DNA from: Microthyrium microscopicum
Lineage: Eukaryota > Ascomycota > Dothideomycetes > Microthyriales > Microthyriaceae
Direction: 5' to 3'
NCBI GenBank assembly: GCA_010405405.1
Contig: MU004241.1
Span: 1,089,359 to 1,153,358, forward strand
DNA length: 64,000 nt
Shown: one piece after another, positions 1 to 11,881 of the stretch
Layout of the letters: the number at the start of each line of letters is the position of its first letter
How positions within the stretch are numbered: the first letter of the stretch is position 1
Position numbers and translations under genes: made by a program
Notes under the pieces: model-generated
Databases searched by the model: none
Told to the model about the DNA's origin: nothing
Seen by the model: the letters and a program-made list of their open reading frames with translations, nothing else

Positions 1-1359
1 CATACCCGATTTGTCATCGTTTAGAAATGCATCAAAACGAGAGACCATTTTCCGAACTTGCTCCTGCGCTTCTTTATCGCCAAAGCCTGCGCCTGGACCT
101 TTACCTTTATTTTTCCCAGACAGTTCTTTATCAAACTCGTTAAAATCGATATCCATCCATTTCTCGTCATCTTCCTTTTGACTCCACTGCGCAATCTCTT
201 CGTCTGTGGGGAGGACCTCTTCACCAGCGTCGATATCTTCGAGTATGATCTGCATCTCCCTCACGGCCTTTTTGTTCTGATTTTGGGGATCCCGTATGAG
301 CATCTCGAAGCCACAACTAAGCTTCATACCAATCTCTGCTTTCGCGAGTGCTTTTGGCGAATCAATGTCGCCAAAACAGCTCTGCCACGACTTTGGTGGC
401 AGAAATTCTTGGCCTTTGAGTTGTGCAAACCCTACTTTGGTGAATTTGACAGTAGTATCAACAAAGTCTTCAGGCGGAAAGCGTAGATCTTCGGGTTTAG
501 GTGTGCTGAGTGGCTTGAGAGCAATGGGGTCTCTGATGTAAAACGCTTCGATCGCTGGACTAACATACGTAGGGTCGTGATGAAGAATGTGAGCAATTTT
601 TCGTGGTATGCGTACCGCAGCATGATGGAATTGTTCTGATATTGCTTTCGGGTAGTTTCGTATGCGGTAGAATGCTTCTTCTTCGATGAGTGGCGATCGC
701 ACAAGATGTTGCTGATTCCTTTCAATATAAGATATGGCTTCTTTTAGTGAAGGAGACCTTGTTTCTAGTTCTGGTGCTGCTTTCAGTGGAATGATTCGTA
801 GTCCTCCTGCATGTATCCATACCTATACAAATCAGTAACAGTGAATCTCATTCTGAGACCTTTGCGTACCCGATTTTGGGTTATCTCTGGGCTGATCCAT
901 TTTGGCAGCATCATTGCAGCTTCAATGAGAAGAAACTCGCCATCTGTGTCGTATACTCGAACCCATATATCTGGATTCTTGAGACTTAGTTCCCTTAGCA
1001 AGTAGACGATGAGCCACTCGTCCGCCACTGAGTCGCCGTAATTTGTACTGCCCCTAAGGGACCAAGTAGCTAGAGCTATTAGCTAAAGACTTGAGAGAGT
1101 TGTATATAAACTCACATATTTCCAGTTCCAAATCAAGCTTGAACTCTTCTCGTTGCCATATATAATCATCCAGCAGATCGTTGACCAGCCGATTGGCTTC
1201 CTTCAAGATTTCTTTCAGTCTCGATACTACTTTTGCTTGTGATAGTGTGGAGTCGATGATATGAATAGCGTATTCGACTGTGTCTTCTGGAAGCCGCTTG
1301 GGAAACCCATCGAAGCCCTCGCCAAACCACTTGAAGCCATCATCTACGCTTGGCTCCAT
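1..1359 (-). CDS. SGT1/Ecdysoneless (ECD) family protein, 3' end outside window
   Basis: Three exons fit by splice signals and phase: 1116-1359, 870-1069 and 822 down past the window edge, with introns of 46 and 47 bp. The first intron joins to give a Trp-Ser-Leu-Arg-Gly...Asn-Tyr-Gly-Asp-Ser...Asp-Glu-Trp block followed by a Leu-rich helix, and the second gives Asn-Arg-Val-Trp-Ile-His-Ala-Gly-Gly. Both are typical of the N-terminal half of the SGT1/ECD family (Pfam SGT1). The third exon stays open and ends in an acidic, Lys/Gly-rich stretch. The family is known from transcription, splicing and R2TP-linked roles in other eukaryotes; which role holds here is not visible. Start is the ATG at 1359; the C-terminus is missing only because the window ends. 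It is divergent from the next gene across a 456 bp spacer. Confidence 0.9.
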
Positions 1360-1815
1360 CTCTCTTGGTAGCTTCGACTCTCGATGCTATGTTCGTCTGT
1401 CCAATTTCAACAGTTTTCAGATCAACTTGCTCCAGCAACGCTGTAAAGCCTGTCTGAAGGCAACAACCCGTGAGCAACAAATACACACGAATTGCGACTG
1501 GATAATCTGAGAGAGCGATTGGAATTCCCGCGATTTTCTGTATTTTTTTCTTCTGCGAATACCTAATATATTGAGAAGGGGCAGCAGGATGACATTTTGG
1601 GTGGTCTCGAAATTTAGACGCGGCAAGCGCGGAGCAGGGATCAGTTACCACCTCTAAGCGCCCATGTTTACTTCACGACACCCTGATTTTAGTAAACACC
1701 AAGTCGCGTTTCTCCAAGTTTACCGTCAAACCTGCCTTTCCTCTCCCATTCTTCATGCATTGAGCCGGGTATATCTACAACACTTTCAAAACTTACTTCC
1801 CCTCTCCACTCCACC
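1360..1815. promoter_or_regulatory. Divergent intergenic region between ECD-like and microtubule-organiser genes
   Basis: The 456 bp spacer has divergent genes on both sides and so should hold both promoters. Pyrimidine-rich tracts lie just upstream of the ATG at 1816, as is usual in filamentous fungi. I see no specific operator-like motif. Confidence 0.5.
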
Positions 1816-4800
1816 ATGGCGCCTCCCTATCTCGACACGCCTCATACGGAGCGCGCCGACCGAACCCATGCCATCGACATTGAATTCTCCGAAATGCCTT
1901 CTTTCGCGCCTCCTCCTGGCGCCGACGATTTACTGAACGCTGTACGAAATCGGCGCAATAGAAATACGCTCACCACGCCCTCTGCTCGCAATGCGCTGGC
2001 CCAAAAGCGTAACCCAACGGCGAAACCAGAGTTCACCCCTTTACTACACAGCGCCGTGCGCAATCGACAAGGTCGTCGCGCGCATGGCCTTACTACGCCT
2101 GCGGCCTTGAGACCAGGCTTTCATATGTCAAGCCCAGCGTTACCTGAGGTCAGCCAATTGGACGATGATCCCACTGGCACTACAGAAGAGACACCAATTC
2201 CAATACCGGATAGCAGTAGTGCTTTAATGAGCACACCTATGCCCACACTGCCAAAGCGCGGTGAACTAGGGCTGAACGGAGATGGCGGGAACGTTTTGAC
2301 GCTCAAAGAACAAGAAGCCGTATGTATAGCCAAGTATGACTGTGTGGATGAGAACTAATGAGGCGTAGAAACTGGAAAAGATTGACAAAGAAAACTTTGG
2401 CTTAAAGCTGAAGATCCACTATCTCGAGCAAAATCTTCAAAAGAGCGGCACCGAATTTAGTCAACAAACAATCCGCGAGAACAGCGAGCTCAAAGCTGGC
2501 AAACACGTCCTTGAACGCGATCTCAAACGATACCGAAAACAACTGGCCAATGCAGAACTCGAACTCGAACAATACCGCATACAACTGCAAGAGTACATGG
2601 AGAAAGTCAAGCGGCGACATATGGACGAAGCCATGCGAGATGAACTTGAGAGAATACAGGCGCTTGCGGATCGTCGTGAGGAGGAACTCAAAGCACTGCA
2701 GCAAAAATTGGAAGAAGGGCCGCAGGAAACTTCCCCAGACAGTGAAGAGTTGGACAAATTACGCGATCAGATAGACGATCTGGAAGCCGAAGTGAAGGAC
2801 GCCAAAAACATAATCGACGCGAAAGAGGACCAGATCGAAGACCTTCAAGCCAAAGTATCATCGGGTGGCGGAGAGCTAGAAGACGAGCTCAATCAAAAGG
2901 AGGAACAAATCGAGTCTCAAGCAGAAGAGCTGGAACAGCTTAGACAAGAACTTCGAGAACTCAAAGAAGAACGAGACAACGTCGATGACGATCGCAGCGT
3001 TCTGCAAGCCACAAACCGTGAACACGAAGCACAACTTCGTGAGGCTGAAGAGCGGGCTGAGGCTGCGGAGCACAAGATACAAGAGCAATTGTCCTACTTT
3101 GAAACACGCCTAAAAGGAGTGATCCGGGAAAAGGATGCAGAGTTGGAAAAGTTACAGAAAAAGCTACAGGCCACAGAAGAATATAAAGTGGCAGAAATCG
3201 AGTCCCTGGAATCTCGGCTAAAGATTGCAGAGTCCCAAGGCGACAATCGGTCGCAACTCGCCCAACAAGCTGCAGAGGAGGCCAACAAGAAGCTCCGTCA
3301 AGTAACACAGGAAAAGGATGCTGAGATTGAAGGCCTCCAGGCACAGATCGAGGATCTGAATGTCGTCAAAGACGAGGTTGAGCTCGCACAGCGACAATAC
3401 GAAGATGCATGCGAGGAGTCGAAGAGACTAGAGAATGAGCTCGATAAGGAACGTCGCGCATCCGCCGAAGTCAGAGACGAGCTCATCGACAAAGATAATC
3501 AAATTCGAGCCCTCAGGCAATCCGCCCAAGATCGCGATCTCACCATGGGGCAAGTTGAGAGACTGCAACTCACACTAAGCGAGCGGTCGTCCAAGATTGC
3601 CGAACTGCAGCGCAGTCTTGATTCGCAGCGCCATGCACTTGATGGGATGAGAGATCTGCAGACGAAACTGGCCCAGCTTCAACGCAAGGACGCGACCGTG
3701 AAAGAGGAGCTTGCCGAAAAACAATCGGCTATCAATGAGCGCGATCGCCAACTTATGACCTTACGACAGACCCTCAATGACCGCAATAATGAATTGGAAA
3801 TCTTACGACAAACAAATGAGGAGCCTGACTCTCAACTCGAAGGCCTACAATCTATTGTTCGTCATCGGGATACCGATTTGGAAGATCTTCGGATGAAGGT
3901 TAACCGACAAGATGCTAGTCTCGAAGCTCTCAAACGCGTTGCTGATGAGCGGCTCAAATCTCTCAATGAGCTACAAGCCGAGCTCACTGAGACCAAGCAA
4001 AATATGGAGGATGAAATTCAAGTCCTGGAATCGAGTCTGGATGAAGCTGAAGAACGGATGGCTCAGATGGTACAAGAGATGAAAGTTCAAGAAACTCAAT
4101 CCACCAAAGCCGATCACCTCGATCGAAAGGTTCGATCATTCGAGCGTGAAAAGGCCAGTCTTCAGTCTACGATTGATGAGCTGCAACGCGACCAATTAGT
4201 TGCTGACTCTGAACGACTTTCATTACATGCCACAATCGACAAGCTGCGAGCAGACATTCGCAAAGCTCAAGATGCTGCATCAGCAGCGGCAAATGTATCT
4301 CTTCTCCCCAAAGGTACATCCTCTGAACTCAAAACTCTCCGTCTGGAACAGCGAGATCTCAAACTTCGACTCAAAGAGGCCGAATCAGCACTTGAAAACG
4401 CCGAGCTCGACCACTGCCATTTACAAGATGATCTCAGCCGCAAACATGCATCAGAGATCCGCCGTCTGCAACGGTCTCTCAAGACCAAAGAGGACGAGAT
4501 TCGAGACCTGGAATTTGACGCACAAAAACACATCCAAGCAGGCTCCAAAGCACAGCGAGCACGCGAGGAAGCTGGTCGACTATCATCGCAAGTGGCAGTG
4601 CTAGAAAAGAAGCATATGTCAGAGATCAAGGGCCTGGTCAAACAAATACAAGTGCTTCGGACTCGTGTTGATCGTGAGAAGATGTTCCGTGATGATCTTG
4701 CATTTCAGAAAAAATGGTTCCTGCTAATGGTGGAGATGTATGATGCTTGGTAAGTCTCTATGCAGCCGAAAATATTGAATGTGATCCACTAACTTTCCAT

Positions 4801-5025
4801 AGTAACGCCACAAATATCAAGATGATTGAAGAGATGGGCATTTCGCCAGATCGGTCAATTCGTAATCGCCGACCTACTCTCAAGACGGCTGCTCTGTCGA
4901 TTATTTTCTGCCTAAGAACAAGCAAGGCTTGCGACCGATGGGCGGAGAGTAAAAAGACACAACAGTCACTTACTCGCAAGATGGAAGCCATGAGAGGGAA
5001 TGGGAAGCGGATAGCTGTGCGATAG
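1816..5025 (+). CDS. apsB: CM1-domain coiled-coil microtubule-organising protein (ApsB/Mto1 type)
   Basis: Exons 1816-2319, 2369-4749 and 4803-5025 give about 1035 residues. The start ATG lies in a CCACCATGG context. Intron 1 (49 bp) interrupts the centrosomin motif 1: Leu-Thr-Leu-Lys-Glu-Gln-Glu-Ala before it, then Lys-Glu-Asn-Phe-Gly-Leu-Lys-Leu-Lys-Ile-His after it. CM1 recruits and activates gamma-tubulin complexes. A low-complexity N-terminus of about 150 residues precedes it, and some 700 residues of near-continuous coiled coil follow. The last two exons form a conserved, Trp-containing C-terminal helix region resembling the targeting domains (MASC/PACT type) that place such proteins on spindle poles or septa. 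The length is close to Aspergillus ApsB. The alternative is the Pcp1/PcpA pericentrin-like paralogue, so the symbol is tentative. Confidence 0.88.
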
Positions 5026-5265
5026 AAAGTGGATTGTTTGAATAGTTGGGTTGCATAGCACTGGCGTAGCGAATGTTTTGACGTTTGAATGAAATAGATT
5101 GGCAAGTCGAAAGACTACAATCGAAATCGCATATTTCTATGATGCATGACTACTGAACTATCGCCATAAAATACAGGAATCGTAATATAACCATCGTAAT
5201 ATGATCCAAGTGCGCCGCATTACCCAAAAGCAGCCATTTTCATGATTCATTACCAAGCCGTTCCC

Positions 5266-5868
5266 TTAAAACACCTTCTCCGGCACCGAGGCCTGATTCT
5301 GCGCTACACCTCTCTGACCATCACGTTCCATATGGGAAGAGTACCGCGGCGGGAGATCCTCTTCGTCCTCCGAGTCCGACACATCAACCTGTCGCAACAG
5401 CACGGGGTCCGACCTCGTCGCCTGATGATGTTGGTCATACACAGGCTCCTGTGTCATGTCCCTCGACTTGCCATCTTTCTTCTTCTCCTGATGTGACTGG
5501 ACGGCATCGACAATGCCTCCAATGATCAGGCCAATGGGTCCCCGTCGACGACTATAACCACCATTGTTATATCTCCCATTCATGTAGCCAGCGTTGTTAT
5601 ATCCGACAGCTTGGCCCATATTGTTATTGCTATATGCACCATTGGTGAAGCCAACGTTGTTATATCCCATAGGCTGGACCATTGGCGCGTTATATGCGGC
5701 AACGGGCAATCCGCGACGGCAGGATTTGCAGACATGTCGGCGTTTGTGAGGACAGTTGGCGACGGGGACGACGTTCATGGGGGTTTGTTGGTTGAGCATT
5801 TGGGGACCGCCCATCATTCGAGGGCCCATCATTGGTGGGTAAGCGGAGTATCTGTCGCGGCGACACAT
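5266..5868 (-). CDS. Hypothetical Gly/Asn/Tyr/Met-rich protein
   Basis: A single exon of 200 residues, not recognised as a named family. The N-terminal third is Met/Pro-rich and contains a small Cys/His cluster (Asn-Cys-Pro-His-Lys-Arg-Arg-His-Val-Cys-Lys-Ser-Cys) that could bind metal. The middle is a run of Gly-Tyr-Asn-Asn and Asn-Gly repeats. A short Gly/Ile-rich hydrophobic segment (around residues 110-121) follows, then a charged tail with an acidic Ser-Asp-Ser-Glu-Asp-Glu-Glu patch. Composition is like fungal low-complexity or stress-associated proteins. It is convergent with the upstream gene, 240 bp from its stop. The reading frame is clearly non-random, but the function is unknown. 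Confidence 0.65.
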   Translation of the reverse strand: MCRRDRYSAYPPMMGPRMMGGPQMLNQQTPMNVVPVANCPHKRRHVCKSCRRGLPVAAYNAPMVQPMGYNNVGFTNGAYSNNNMGQAVGYNNAGYMNGRYNNGGYSRRRGPIGLIIGGIVDAVQSHQEKKKDGKSRDMTQEPVYDQHHQATRSDPVLLRQVDVSDSEDEEDLPPRYSSHMERDGQRGVAQNQASVPEKVF

Positions 5869-7488
5869 ATGAATTGTTGATGGTCTAGGAGTGTAGAGTG
5901 TTAGAGGAATTGGAATTGAATTGTAATAGTATTTTGAAATGTAGTAGAATTGAATGTGGTAGATGGTTGTGTGATTGTATGATTGAGATTACGGACAATG
6001 GGACGAATACTTATACTTATCTTTACAATTGTGCTGCCTTGGGATCGGCATTTGGATCGCGCATTATGTTTCCCAGAAGAGATGCAATGGGCGAGGTGTT
6101 GCGACGCTAGGAGATTGGTTGCTGCGCCTCAAGAAGGAGCAGCGCTTTTATCTGTCCGGGTCTAGGCTAAATGGGGCTAGGCTGGCGAGAGAGATGCCCC
6201 GCTGCCCTGGTCGTTTGCTGTCAAAATGCGAGGAATGCGGCCGACACATCATTTAGCGGCAGTGAGCATCAAGTTGGACCTGAAATACTAAAGTCTATCT
6301 ACGCTATTGTGCTGCTTGAGATAGCGCTAAGAGTCAATTGACTTTTGAACGAAGCCACCGCCAAGTGGACGCGATGAGAAGGCACAACCCCGTTGTCGAC
6401 GATGTTAAGAACATTTTATACGTCCGTCAAGTTTGGTTTGGTTTGGGATGAACTTTCAATTGCTGATCTTGGGGCGGACACTGCGGGGTCCTAACGTGGG
6501 ACAATGAATCTACCAGTACGTAGGCACAGTAGGAGGAGGAGGGCGAGGCTGAGCAAGGCTGGACATAACACTTTCTAATTTGTCAATTGAACCAGTATTC
6601 TGCCATACGATACAGCACCTAAAAGGTAGTGAAAGTCTCAGAAGCTGCACTGATATCCATTGATTATAAACGCATGAAGCTCGATTATCTCAAGCACTTG
6701 ATAGAAAGCAAATTGCAACTAGACAGATAGCCGGAAGCTTAAGAAGAACAAGGAAACTGCAGTACTTAAAGTCTGCAGATGAAAAGCAAACGCGACCTAA
6801 ATCTTGGGAGCTGCAGTTTGTCTTCTGATCCGGTTCATTATCAGATATAGCAGTCGCGATGGCTGGACAAGGCTTCAAAAACGGTCACAAGATCGTTGTG
6901 AACTGGTACACGAATGCGTGGATGCAATATTTGATGAAGGAAACGAGATGGAGAGAAGTCAATCTTCACGATGCACCGAAAAATAAGCACGCCGCAAGCT
7001 CCTGGACCTCAATCTTGAACTTTCTTCGCATTACTTGAGTCCGTTGTATCTCATAAGTTGTCTCTGATAGTGGCCCCAAAAGCAGCTTGGTTCTAAGAAT
7101 AATGCGCCTTCCTAACTGACGAGATCATCTGGTACATTAATGGCAACTTGCGGTTTCACTAAGGTTGGCTACCATCTCATTATCCACGTTTTTCTCCTTT
7201 AAGATACCAAAACTCGGAACTTGCATGTTTCAGATGGGAATGTTACTTCCCTCAGTCTGATATCAGAGGAAGTGACCAAACCAAGTCCCTCGGCTTCAGT
7301 GACTGACTCTAACTCTCCCATCACTTGACAAGCACTCTACAACTCTTACACATTTGACACTCAATCTCAACCTAATTTGATCTTTCTATTTGAAAATAAA
7401 ACCATCGGATCTACCTCTCCTCTCGATCTACCCATCCATATCTTAAATTCCAGCCGGCCTCAACTCGCTTAAAACACTGGCCGACATC
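5869..7488. other. Gene-poor intergenic stretch, promoter of the MFS gene at its right end
   Basis: About 1.6 kb with no convincing conserved gene. The last 150 bp before 7489 are CT-rich and look like a fungal 5' leader. A 59-codon ORF (6859-7038) is open but has no recognisable family, so I do not call it. Confidence 0.4.
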
Positions 7489-9471
7489 ATGGAAACCAAA
7501 CCACTCAAAACCTCACCTGATGCAGGAACATCTCGATTTCAGATTGTCTTATGCTTTCTCGGTCTTCTGGTGATGAACCTAGTTGTGGCTCTTGACTCTA
7601 CCGCTCTAGCTGTAGCGTTTCCGGTCATTGCCAAGGACATCAACGCCTCGTTCAACTCTATATACTACACTGGCACAATTTTCTTGCTCACCTCTTGTGT
7701 CTTCCAGCCCGTATTTGCATCTCTTGCTGCACTTGGCCGCAAGTTCGCAATTCTTCTTGCCTTGAGCACGTTTATGCTTGGGATAATTCTCTGTGCTGTG
7801 GCAAAGACAGTATGGCTTCTTATTCTAGGCCGAGCTATACAAGGCGCTGGAGCTGGTGGCACCATTGCGATGACCTATGTTCTGATGGCAGACATGTTCA
7901 CAATCCGAGAGCGAGCCAAGTTTGTCAGCTTGATATCACTGATGTTCATGATTGGTACTGTTAGTGGCCCACTTGCTGGCGGTGGGTTTGCGGATACAAT
8001 CGGCTGGGTATGTTCGATCAACTCCCACAGCGATGCTTGACAAAAGCTAACGTCTGGCAGAGATGGATCTTCTGGTCGCAAATACCACTGACCGCGCTGG
8101 CGCTGATACTAATTCCAATCTTCACGAAGACCGTGGAACTACCGGGAACTAAACGCGAGATCTTGGCCAATATCGACTGGGTCGGGATGGTTGGATTCAC
8201 TTTGGGCGTCACAATGCTCATAATGATGCTGTCTGCAGTAAGTCCCACGTGCGTTCATGTGTGATTCCATGTGCTTAATCTTTTCTAGAGCGGTGTTTCT
8301 TGGCCATGGGGAGATTGGAAGACCATCACGGGTATTTCGACTGGCTTTGCGATGCTTGCATTCACATTCGGCTTCTCATATCGGTGGCATAAGACCACAA
8401 AGCCAATGATACCACTGCTAGTTGTCAAGAATGTCACAGCCTCCATCAACTTTGTCTCTCTGTTCTTTCAAGGCCTCCTTGTGAGTTTTCCCGGCGAATT
8501 CTCGACGGGACTAACATGTCGTAGCAAGGGGCTTTTGTTTACTACTTACCCCTATACTTCCAGACAGCTCGTCCCTACTCCCCACTCATGGCCGGCATTC
8601 TCTTCGTAAGTCTTATTGCCCGTACTGCATCATGCAAAATTTTAACGACTTCCAGCTTCCCCAAAGTGCCTCCACTACCGCCATCGCCATCGCCACCGGC
8701 ATCCTCATCGCCCGCACCCACTGCATTAAGCCATACTCCCTCCTCGGCTGGGCCATCATGACCATCGGAAATATACCCCTCGCCATGGGTCTACTCGATG
8801 ACACAATCCCCGTACGTGGCTGGATCCTCGGCAATATCCCACACGCCCTTGCCGCCGGCCTACTCATCGTGTCCAGCACCATCGCCACACAAGCCTCCGC
8901 CGAAGCACGCTCCGATTGTTCTCCTGCCGACAAGATGCGTGTGCGCGCCATGGCTGCCGCTTTAAACCCGTTCTTCCGCGCTCTCGGCCAGGCGGTCGGC
9001 GTGGTAGTGGGCGAAACGACAGTAGAGAATCGGCTGCGCAAGATCCTGGGCAATGATGCAGAAGATGTGCTTCAGGTGATCGCAAGCCTACGAGAGCCAG
9101 GAAGCGCAGAGCAGAAGAAGAAATTGGTGTTGGCCATTATCAGCAGTTTGAATACGCTGTGGATTGTGTTGACTGTCATGAGTGCCCTGAACTTGGTGCT
9201 AATGCTGTTTACCAAAGATTGTGAGTTCCGGGTGCCGCCAGGACCCTCAAAGGATGGTGAGAAGGAAGCGGATAAGGACAAGGTGGATGAGCCACTGGAG
9301 GATGTTGTGTCGTCGGCGTCGTTTGAACGTGATGTGAGACGGTTGTCGTTGCTATCGCATGTTCATGGTGCTCAGGTTTCCACGAGCCCGGTTCCTCCTG
9401 TCCCTGCTCCATGGCAACGGGAGGGTCGACAGCGGGATGGACGGTATATTGGCCAGCCGAATTTGCTTTGA
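7489..9471 (+). CDS. MFS drug/metabolite transporter, DHA2 (14-TM) type
   Basis: Five exons, 7489-8007, 8061-8237, 8289-8480, 8525-8605 and 8656-9471, all joining in phase 0, give about 594 residues. Hydrophobic helices run throughout. The family signatures are visible: an Ala-Leu-Asp-Ser-Thr first helix (residues 34-38), a motif A variant ending Gly-Arg-Lys (83-85), motif B Gly-Arg-Ala-Ile-Gln-Gly (114-119) and the antiporter motif C Gly-Pro-Leu-Ala-Gly-Gly (160-165). The C-terminal tail of about 90 residues is hydrophilic and charged. Such proteins export toxins, drugs or secondary metabolites at the plasma membrane by proton antiport. The substrate cannot be read, and no biosynthetic cluster is adjacent. 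Confidence 0.93.
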
Positions 9472-9808
9472 TGATTGGGCGATGGACACAGTGCGAGTTG
9501 TTGGGAGACCTCTGGCTACTATATTGGGCATGATATGGAAAGGGGTGCGGGTAGTCTGATGGAGCGCTAAAAAATTGACCCTCTACCCTTTTCGGTCTTG
9601 TTATTTCAGATTAGATGTAGATTAATCGTTTTTCTTGTTGTTCATGCCTCTGTTCTTGTAGGATGCGTAGCTGTTGAATAGCCAAGGTAGCCTTCAATAG
9701 TGATGTCACGCACAGTAGACAATAAGCAATTTGGGAAGATTATTTGATGTTTCTGACTAGGATATATCCTACGCAAATATACATAGTCGGTGAGGATGTA
9801 TGACGGCA
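9472..9808. other. Convergent 3' intergenic spacer
   Basis: Tail-to-tail spacer between the transporter and the F-box gene. It contains T-rich stretches suited to polyadenylation and nothing else recognisable. Confidence 0.4.
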
Positions 9809-11881
9809 CTATATCGTCAAAGAGGCGACTCCGCTCTCTCTTCCTTCCTCTGTCGCGGTGCTTTCCGAAAACCCACGAACTCCAAACATAACACTATCCG
9901 AGTTCGCATCGTAGTGAAGATTCCCTTGAGGCGGAACCCATGCTGTTGGCTTTCGTGGCTGCTGGTCCTGGCCTTCAGGAACACCGACTTCCTCTCGCAT
10001 CGTCAGTCCAGTTGAAAATCGGATGTTTGGAAGATCATATGCCGTCCCCTGATACAACCACCGTAGCGCATGATCAAAACCAGTGTCTTCCAGCGCTGTT
10101 ACTCGGTGCGTCAGCAAATCCTCGCGTAAGTTCACCGCGCCTCGTGCTTTCTTCAGTATCGCGCGTGTTGTCGCTTCTGCCAACTTTGTATTCACCAACA
10201 CCAACGCGCCGCTGCGCCAGCCGCCAGCTGCTACCGAAAGTGCAAAGTACGGCGCCAGGTCATCGTGAACGTCATCAGGAAGGTCGACGTCGTCGCAGTG
10301 GTACCAATCGGAGCCACGCTCTTCGACCCAGTCGCTGAATTCACCCCATTCCATATGAGTCCAATCAAAGTCCTTGTCATTGGCTCGGTTACTAATCCAC
10401 TCCGACCAAGCGCGTTGGTCAGGGTCAAACCAAATGCTGCGGCCAGAATAGTAGCCATGTGGCAGAAGGCTGCTGTCTTGAGTTGGACTCCTTCTACTAA
10501 CAGCTCCCCAGACACCTCGCGCAGTATATACGTGACGAGCACGACCTAGGCCTAGAGCGCCACAGCTACTTGGGTCTGCGCCGTAGGAAGTGATTCTGCC
10601 GTCAGAGTGGAGCGCGTGGTAGTGGTAGTCGCCAAATGCTATTTGTATGACTCCAGTGTTTTGTAAAGCAGGAATGTGGATTGGTTTCTTGTCTGGGTTG
10701 GCTCCCGTAGAGCAGATGGCGAGATAGTCGTGGTTCATGGTGAGAACTGCCCCATCTTCTTGAAATATAGCGAAGGAACGGAACGTGCCTTGCACATCTG
10801 TGACGCTCGAGACTCCGGGTATTCGGAATGTGGTGTAGCTCCCGAGTTTGTGGCCAAATGCTTTGCCTTTGTCGGTGCAGAATACCACATAACCCTCGAG
10901 GACAATGTGACTGATGACTTCGCCAACATCAGCATCGTCTTCTGCAGCGCTCTTTGCCTTTTCTGGCTCCACTATTGAGCGGTTTGACTTTTTGCTTATC
11001 CGTGGAGTGATGTAATCACTGAGCGGGACAATCTCAGTCTCTATAGTTTTCCAACGTTCTGTTTCTGCGCCGTCTCGTCCTAAAGGTGCGAAATATGGCC
11101 AGACAATGATTCCTTTGCCCCTAATGTACACAGAAGAGTGGTCCCAACCAGCCACAACTCGCGATACCCCAGTGGCAGTTCCTGTTTTCTGAGCAGAATC
11201 GATGTATGGTTCTAGAAATGGAAGTTGATATGCTGGTGACTTGCTGGCAAAGCATAACCAAGCCGTGCCGTCGTCTGCCAGGCCAAGAATATGTCTGCGA
11301 CCAGCTGAGAACTGTCTAATGGCGGCGGTCTCTTTTTTCAGATCCTCGGGGAACAACAGCTTCCTGAAAGAGCCGGTTTCAGGATCAAATTCAAGATAGT
11401 TCATACCGTCAACACGACCTTTTAAGTAAAGATCGCCATGTTGGTCCAGGAAGATTGTAGACCAGCCAGCACATTGCAAGTCGGAGATGATTCCGGGCTT
11501 GTCAGATCGGTCTTCCCAGTCTTGAACATATGTAGGATTACCAGAATTCGTGGCTTGACCCCACATGTATATACGTGTTTGTGTGAGGAGTCTTCGATAC
11601 AAGTTTCGCCAGAGGACTCCATCATTGGGCATAACAGGACGGTTTCTCACGCGAAATGCTGCTCTAGTAGCATATTTCCAGTAGCCAGAGTCGGCATATA
11701 AGTTCTGACGAAAGCCTCGACATGTGCTTGTCAAGGCAACAAAGTCTGGAGCGGCTAGGTAGGGGAGAATCTCCTCAAAGATGTCAAATGGGAGATCTGT
11801 TATAGCCATTGTGTTTGATAGATTTGAGTAGGTAGGATAATCTTGTTGTAAGAATGTAGCACCTGTTGAAGTTGCATACAA
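9809..11881 (-). CDS. F-box protein with RCC1-like repeats (SAF1-like)
   Basis: One uninterrupted frame of 690 codons. The second Met (codon 25, at 11807-11809), which opens directly onto the F-box (Met-Ala-Ile-Thr-Asp-Leu-Pro-Phe-Asp-Ile-Phe), is probably the true start; the first 24 residues look like translated leader. The F-box (about residues 26-66) binds Skp1 in an SCF ubiquitin ligase. After it come RCC1-type beta-propeller repeats, for example the Met-Trp-Gly-Gln segment near residue 107 and Ser-Tyr-Gly-Ala-Asp...Gly-Leu-Gly near residue 460. This architecture matches yeast Saf1, an SCF substrate receptor. The substrate here is unknown. Confidence 0.88.
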   Translation of the reverse strand: MYATSTGATFLQQDYPTYSNLSNTMAITDLPFDIFEEILPYLAAPDFVALTSTCRGFRQNLYADSGYWKYATRAAFRVRNRPVMPNDGVLWRNLYRRLLTQTRIYMWGQATNSGNPTYVQDWEDRSDKPGIISDLQCAGWSTIFLDQHGDLYLKGRVDGMNYLEFDPETGSFRKLLFPEDLKKETAAIRQFSAGRRHILGLADDGTAWLCFASKSPAYQLPFLEPYIDSAQKTGTATGVSRVVAGWDHSSVYIRGKGIIVWPYFAPLGRDGAETERWKTIETEIVPLSDYITPRISKKSNRSIVEPEKAKSAAEDDADVGEVISHIVLEGYVVFCTDKGKAFGHKLGSYTTFRIPGVSSVTDVQGTFRSFAIFQEDGAVLTMNHDYLAICSTGANPDKKPIHIPALQNTGVIQIAFGDYHYHALHSDGRITSYGADPSSCGALGLGRARHVYTARGVWGAVSRRSPTQDSSLLPHGYYSGRSIWFDPDQRAWSEWISNRANDKDFDWTHMEWGEFSDWVEERGSDWYHCDDVDLPDDVHDDLAPYFALSVAAGGWRSGALVLVNTKLAEATTRAILKKARGAVNLREDLLTHRVTALEDTGFDHALRWLYQGTAYDLPNIRFSTGLTMREEVGVPEGQDQQPRKPTAWVPPQGNLHYDANSDSVMFGVRGFSESTATEEGRESGVASLTI

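Noticed and set aside
6859-7038. 59-codon plus ORF starting Met-Ala-Gly-Gln-Gly
   Set aside because: Short, no family, no visible regulatory support.
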